DNA of 33,886 bases, taken from NCBI GenBank assembly GCA_025934635.1, contig JAICWX010000063.1, forward strand, positions 1 to 33,886, given 5' to 3'. Below, piece after piece: positions 32,405 through 33,886 of this stretch. Each line of letters opens with the position of its first letter. Positions within the stretch are counted from its first letter, which is position 1. Source of the DNA: Streptosporangiaceae bacterium (GTDB lineage: Bacteria; Actinomycetota; Actinomycetes; Streptosporangiales; Streptosporangiaceae). The notes under the pieces were generated by a model. It worked only from the letters and a program-made list of their open reading frames with translations. It ran no database searches and had not been told where the DNA came from. A program made the position numbers and the translations under genes.

Positions 32405-33796
32405 ATGACCAAGCAGATTCACCTGGCCGCGCACTTTCCCGGCGTGAACAACACCACCGTGTGGAGCGACCCGGCGGCCGGCAGCCACATCGAGTTCGGC
32501 TCGTTCCGCGACTTCGCCCAGATCGCCGAACGAGGCAAGTTCGACTTCCTGTTCCTGGCCGAGGGCCTGCGGCTGCGCGAGCAGAACGGGCAGATCTACG
32601 ACCTCGACGTGGTCGGCCGGCCCGACACCTTCACCATCTTGGCCGCGCTGGCCGCGGTGACCGAGCACATCGGGCTGACCGGCACGATCAACTCCACGTT
32701 CAACGAGCCGTACGAGGTCGCCCGCCAGTTCGCCAGCCTCGACCACCTGTCCGGCGGGCGGTCGGCATGGAACGTGGTCACCTCCTGGGACGCCTTCACC
32801 GGCGAGAACTTCCGCCGCGGCGGCTTCCTGGCCCAGGACGACCGCTACGACCGGGCCCGCACGTTCCTGGCCACGACGATCGAGCTGTGGGACTCCTGGC
32901 ACGGGGACGAGATCCTGGCCGACAAGGACAGCGGCCAGTTCCTCAGCACGCCCGAGCCAGGGACGTTCCGGCACCAGGACGCGTTCTTCGACATCGCCGG
33001 GCAGTTCAACGTGCCGCGCTCGCCGCAGGGACGCCCGGTGATCTTCCAGGCGGGCGACTCGGACGAGGGCCGCGACTTCGCCGCCGCGTCGGCCGACGCG
33101 ATCTTCTCCCGGCAATCCACGCTGAAGGCCGGGCAGTCTTTCTACGCCGACGTGAAGGGGCGGCTGCCGAGATTCGGCCGGACCCGGGACGAGCTGCTGA
33201 TCCTGCCCGCGGCTACGTTCGTGCTGGGCGACACCGACGCCGAGGCGGCCGAGATCGCCCGTGAGGTACGGCGGGCGCAGGTCTCGCCGCAGACGGCGCT
33301 GATGTTCATCGAGCAGCTGTGGAACACCGAGCTGCCCGGGTTCGACGTCGACGGGCCGCTGCCCGCCTTCGACCCGGTGGTCAGCGACACCCTGATCTCC
33401 AAGGGCCGGGCCAGCGTCCGGCAGTTCGCCAAGGACCCGGTGGCGCTGGCGGCCGAGTGGCGGGACCGGGCCGCGGCCGGGAAGCTGTCGGCCCGGGAGG
33501 TGGTCATCGAGGTGACCGGACGTCAGTCGTTCATCGGCTCGGCGCAGACGGTGGCCACCACGATCAACGAGCTCGTCCAGGCCGACGCCGCCGACGGCTA
33601 CATCCTGGTCCCGCACATCACCCCGGGCGGCCTGGCGCCGTTCGTCGACCAGGTCGTCCCGCTCCTGCAGGAACGCGGCGTGTTCCGCGCCGACTACGCC
33701 GGCACCACGCTGCGCGACCACCTCGGCCTCCGCCCGCTGGCTCACAAAACCCTGGCTCACAAAACCCTGGCTCACGAGACCAAGGAGCCCGCATGA
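32405..33796 (+). CDS. NtaA/SnaA/DszA-family FMN-dependent monooxygenase
   Basis: A 463-residue LLM monooxygenase of the NtaA/SnaA/DszA group: FRDFAQIAERGKFDFLFLAEGLRLRE, TINSTFNEPYEVARQFASLDHLSGGRSAWNVVTSWDAFTGENFRRGG (flavin and substrate region) and SPQGRPVIFQAGDSDEGRDFAA are the family blocks. Characterised members oxygenate nitrilotriacetate, dibenzothiophene sulfone and pristinamycin precursors using FMNH2 from a separate reductase. The ATG has GGGGGA upstream and lies 25 nt after the previous gene. The tail carries three LAHKT-like repeats (33737-33781). The stop overlaps the next start (ATGA). Confidence 0.9.
   Translation: MTKQIHLAAHFPGVNNTTVWSDPAAGSHIEFGSFRDFAQIAERGKFDFLFLAEGLRLREQNGQIYDLDVVGRPDTFTILAALAAVTEHIGLTGTINSTFNEPYEVARQFASLDHLSGGRSAWNVVTSWDAFTGENFRRGGFLAQDDRYDRARTFLATTIELWDSWHGDEILADKDSGQFLSTPEPGTFRHQDAFFDIAGQFNVPRSPQGRPVIFQAGDSDEGRDFAAASADAIFSRQSTLKAGQSFYADVKGRLPRFGRTRDELLILPAATFVLGDTDAEAAEIAREVRRAQVSPQTALMFIEQLWNTELPGFDVDGPLPAFDPVVSDTLISKGRASVRQFAKDPVALAAEWRDRAAAGKLSAREVVIEVTGRQSFIGSAQTVATTINELVQADAADGYILVPHITPGGLAPFVDQVVPLLQERGVFRADYAGTTLRDHLGLRPLAHKTLAHKTLAHETKEPA
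33737..33781 (+). repeat. 15-bp in-frame tandem repeat (LAHKT x3) at C-terminus
   Basis: Three 15-nt units encode LAHKT, LAHKT and LAHET just before the stop of the monooxygenase. The first two units are identical in DNA. The repeat extends the tail beyond the barrel. Confidence 0.85.
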
Positions 33797-33886
33797 CCGG
33801 CACCCCGCTGACCGTCCTGGACCTCGTCCCGATCTCGGCCGGATCGAACGCGACCCAGGCGCTGCGGAACAGCGTCGACCTGGCCC
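33793..33886 (+). CDS. LLM-class flavin-dependent oxidoreductase, partial (cut by window end)
   Basis: The visible 31 codons read MTGTPLTVLDLVPISAGSNA, followed by TQALRNSVDLA. The VLDLVPISxGS start is characteristic of luciferase-like oxidoreductases of the MsnO8/LuxAB-like group. The ATG overlaps the previous stop by 4 nt, so it belongs to the same operon. The rest lies beyond 33886. Confidence 0.75.
   Translation, partial: MTGTPLTVLDLVPISAGSNATQALRNSVDLA

Noticed and set aside
32258..33775. Leftward frame of 505 codons opposite the NtaA-like monooxygenase
   Set aside because: Shadow of a gene with strong family blocks; composition is typical of antisense GC-rich frames.

Overview
The window is high-GC actinobacterial DNA. 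G/C dominates third codon positions, GTG and TTG starts are common, genes overlap by ATGA/GTGA, and the gene families are typical of Actinomycetota: an NIT-domain sensor kinase with a roadblock protein, a SigX5-type ECF factor with a SnoaL tail, and large LuxR ATPases. The lineage is probably a filamentous actinomycete (Streptosporangiales-like), but nothing here fixes the genus. No tRNA, rRNA, CRISPR array, insertion sequence or prophage is visible.

Region 1 (1-3130) holds a decayed nitrilase, a hotdog thioesterase coupled to a small winged-helix-like protein, a repeat-rich intergenic stretch and a GH25 lysozyme-like protein. Region 2 (3131-7317) has a 23-residue membrane peptide, a strong hairpin, and a shortened conservon: CvnA-like sensor kinase, CvnB-like roadblock protein and a PH-like protein where CvnC/CvnD would be expected. 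Region 3 (7402-11817) is a seven-gene, fully overlapping Mrp-type cation/proton antiporter operon (E-F-G-DUF4040-B-C-D). It has no NuoL-like MrpA, and its MnhB carries an extra N-terminal MbhE-like part.

Region 4 (11861-17561) is regulatory and stress-related: an ECF sigma factor divergent from a SnoaL-like protein; a CMD-family protein divergent from an HxlR regulator across a perfect inverted repeat; an internally deleted OsmC; and a LuxR-family ATPase regulator broken by one frameshift. Region 5 (17583-30294) is a catabolic island. It includes a FAD amine/amino-acid oxidase, a D-2-hydroxyacid dehydrogenase, an SDR plus Gfo/Idh/MocA pair, and, divergent from that pair, a coupled operon of class III aminotransferase, COG3964-type amidohydrolase and hydantoinase/dihydropyrimidinase. 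It continues with a PuuE-like deacetylase, a TudS-related putative desulfidase with an unknown partner, an SMP-30 lactonase and a Tat/lipoprotein solute-binding protein. Region 6 (31120-33886) is a run of three flavin-dependent (LLM) oxidoreductases, the last one cut by the window end.

My reading of regions 5-6 is a scavenging and degradation locus for a nitrogen-containing (possibly sulfur-containing) cyclic amide or ureide: uptake protein, flavin monooxygenases, desulfidase, ring-opening hydrolases, deacetylation, transamination or oxidation, and lactone/hydroxyacid steps. The substrate is inference. Two unexplained non-coding themes run through the window. One is a dimeric ATGGA-TGC-TCCAT element present twice, 29 kb apart and inverted. 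The other is in-frame 15-24-nt tandem repeats in linkers or tails of five proteins.
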